13,582 nucleotides of DNA from Oscillospiraceae bacterium (lineage in GTDB: Bacteria; Bacillota_A; Clostridia; Oscillospirales; Oscillospiraceae), in NCBI GenBank assembly GCA_016302005.1, contig JAEDOK010000034.1:1-13582 (forward strand). Reading direction: 5' to 3'. The position numbers and the translations under genes were made by a program. Below, one piece after another: positions 13,353 to 13,582 of the stretch. How positions within the stretch are numbered: position 1 is the first letter of the stretch; each line of letters begins with the position of its first letter. Below the pieces are notes generated by a model. The model was not told the origin of the DNA. It made no database searches and saw only the letters and a list, made by a program, of their open reading frames with translations.

Positions 13353-13514
13353 TCATTTGCCCTTTAGCGAAACAAATAGCATGATGTACCTGTCCCCGGT
13401 ATACCCTTCCTGCCTGAGCCTGTCAAGCGCGGCAAGGATGGCGCACCGTGCGATTTGCCCCGCTTGTAGGTTTGTCAATGATGTGTTACACATTTGGAAA
13501 AGAACAGAGAACAT
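13353..13514 (-). CDS. Possible small protein in the right flank, unassigned
   Basis: A 53-codon frame from ATG 13514 to TGA 13353 has a coding-like C-terminal half (SLTNLQAGQIAR... then RLRQEGYTGDRY). The spacing L..L..GQ.A......RL...G...G is faintly like the ferrous-iron protein FeoA, but the frame stops where FeoA would continue, so it would be truncated. The ribosome site is poor (AAGG touching the ATG). The rest of 13321-13582 shows no other gene or clear structure. Confidence 0.3.
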   Translation of the reverse strand: MFSVLFQMCNTSLTNLQAGQIARCAILAALDRLRQEGYTGDRYIMLFVSLKGK

Positions 13515-13582
13515 CCTTAGGTGACAACCAGTTGAGAGGTCTCATGGGGAAAGCGTTATAACGTCTCTGCCAGACAGCAAGC

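Noticed and set aside
13090..13524. 144-residue plus-strand frame across the right end
   Set aside because: It runs through two perfect hairpins, the tRNA fragment and its terminator, so it is an artefact of structured DNA.

Overview
The window looks like a chromosomal stretch of a GC-rich member of the Clostridia, probably Oscillospiraceae/Ruminococcaceae. This rests on Firmicutes-type AGGAGG ribosome binding sites, the threonine gene set, the style of the intergenic repeats, and a TnpV gene of the kind found in clostridial mobile elements. No rRNA or other taxonomic marker is present, so the placement is an inference.

Positions 1-8898 are core chromosome with strongly GC-biased codons. A divergent threonine locus comes first. 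Homoserine dehydrogenase and aspartate kinase (lysC) run leftwards, while threonine synthase (thrC) and homoserine kinase (thrB) run rightwards from overlapping back-to-back promoters. Together they supply every step from aspartate to threonine except aspartate-semialdehyde dehydrogenase. Next come a small four-helix membrane protein, a zinc-ribbon/membrane/coiled-coil protein, a DEDDh 3'-5' exonuclease, a GIY-YIG domain protein translationally coupled to a Dabb-domain protein, and tRNA-Val(GAC) behind a perfect consensus promoter. The gaps between these genes are filled by a mosaic family of short palindromic repeats.

Positions 8879-13226 form an AT-rich genomic island inserted at the 3' end of tRNA-Val. 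A 118-bp direct repeat, starting with the last 20 bases of the tRNA and including its terminator, is found again at 13203-13320. The island carries (i) a RelA/SpoT nucleotide-synthetase domain fused to a putative HEPN RNase domain (RX4H motif), (ii) tnpV with a translationally coupled 55-codon ORF, and (iii) a complete UvrD/GajB-like SF1 helicase preceded in the same operon by only the last ~50 codons of a larger gene, plausibly an OLD/GajA-like ATPase-nuclease. No integrase, relaxase or complete transposase is visible, so this is a decayed or non-autonomous island whose cargo looks like phage defence.

The most interesting candidate for an under-described system is the RelA/SpoT-HEPN fusion, which has its own promoter and no recognisable separate antitoxin. 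The truncated Gabija-like pair and the structured right end of the island (two perfect bidirectional hairpins next to attR) are the next most informative.
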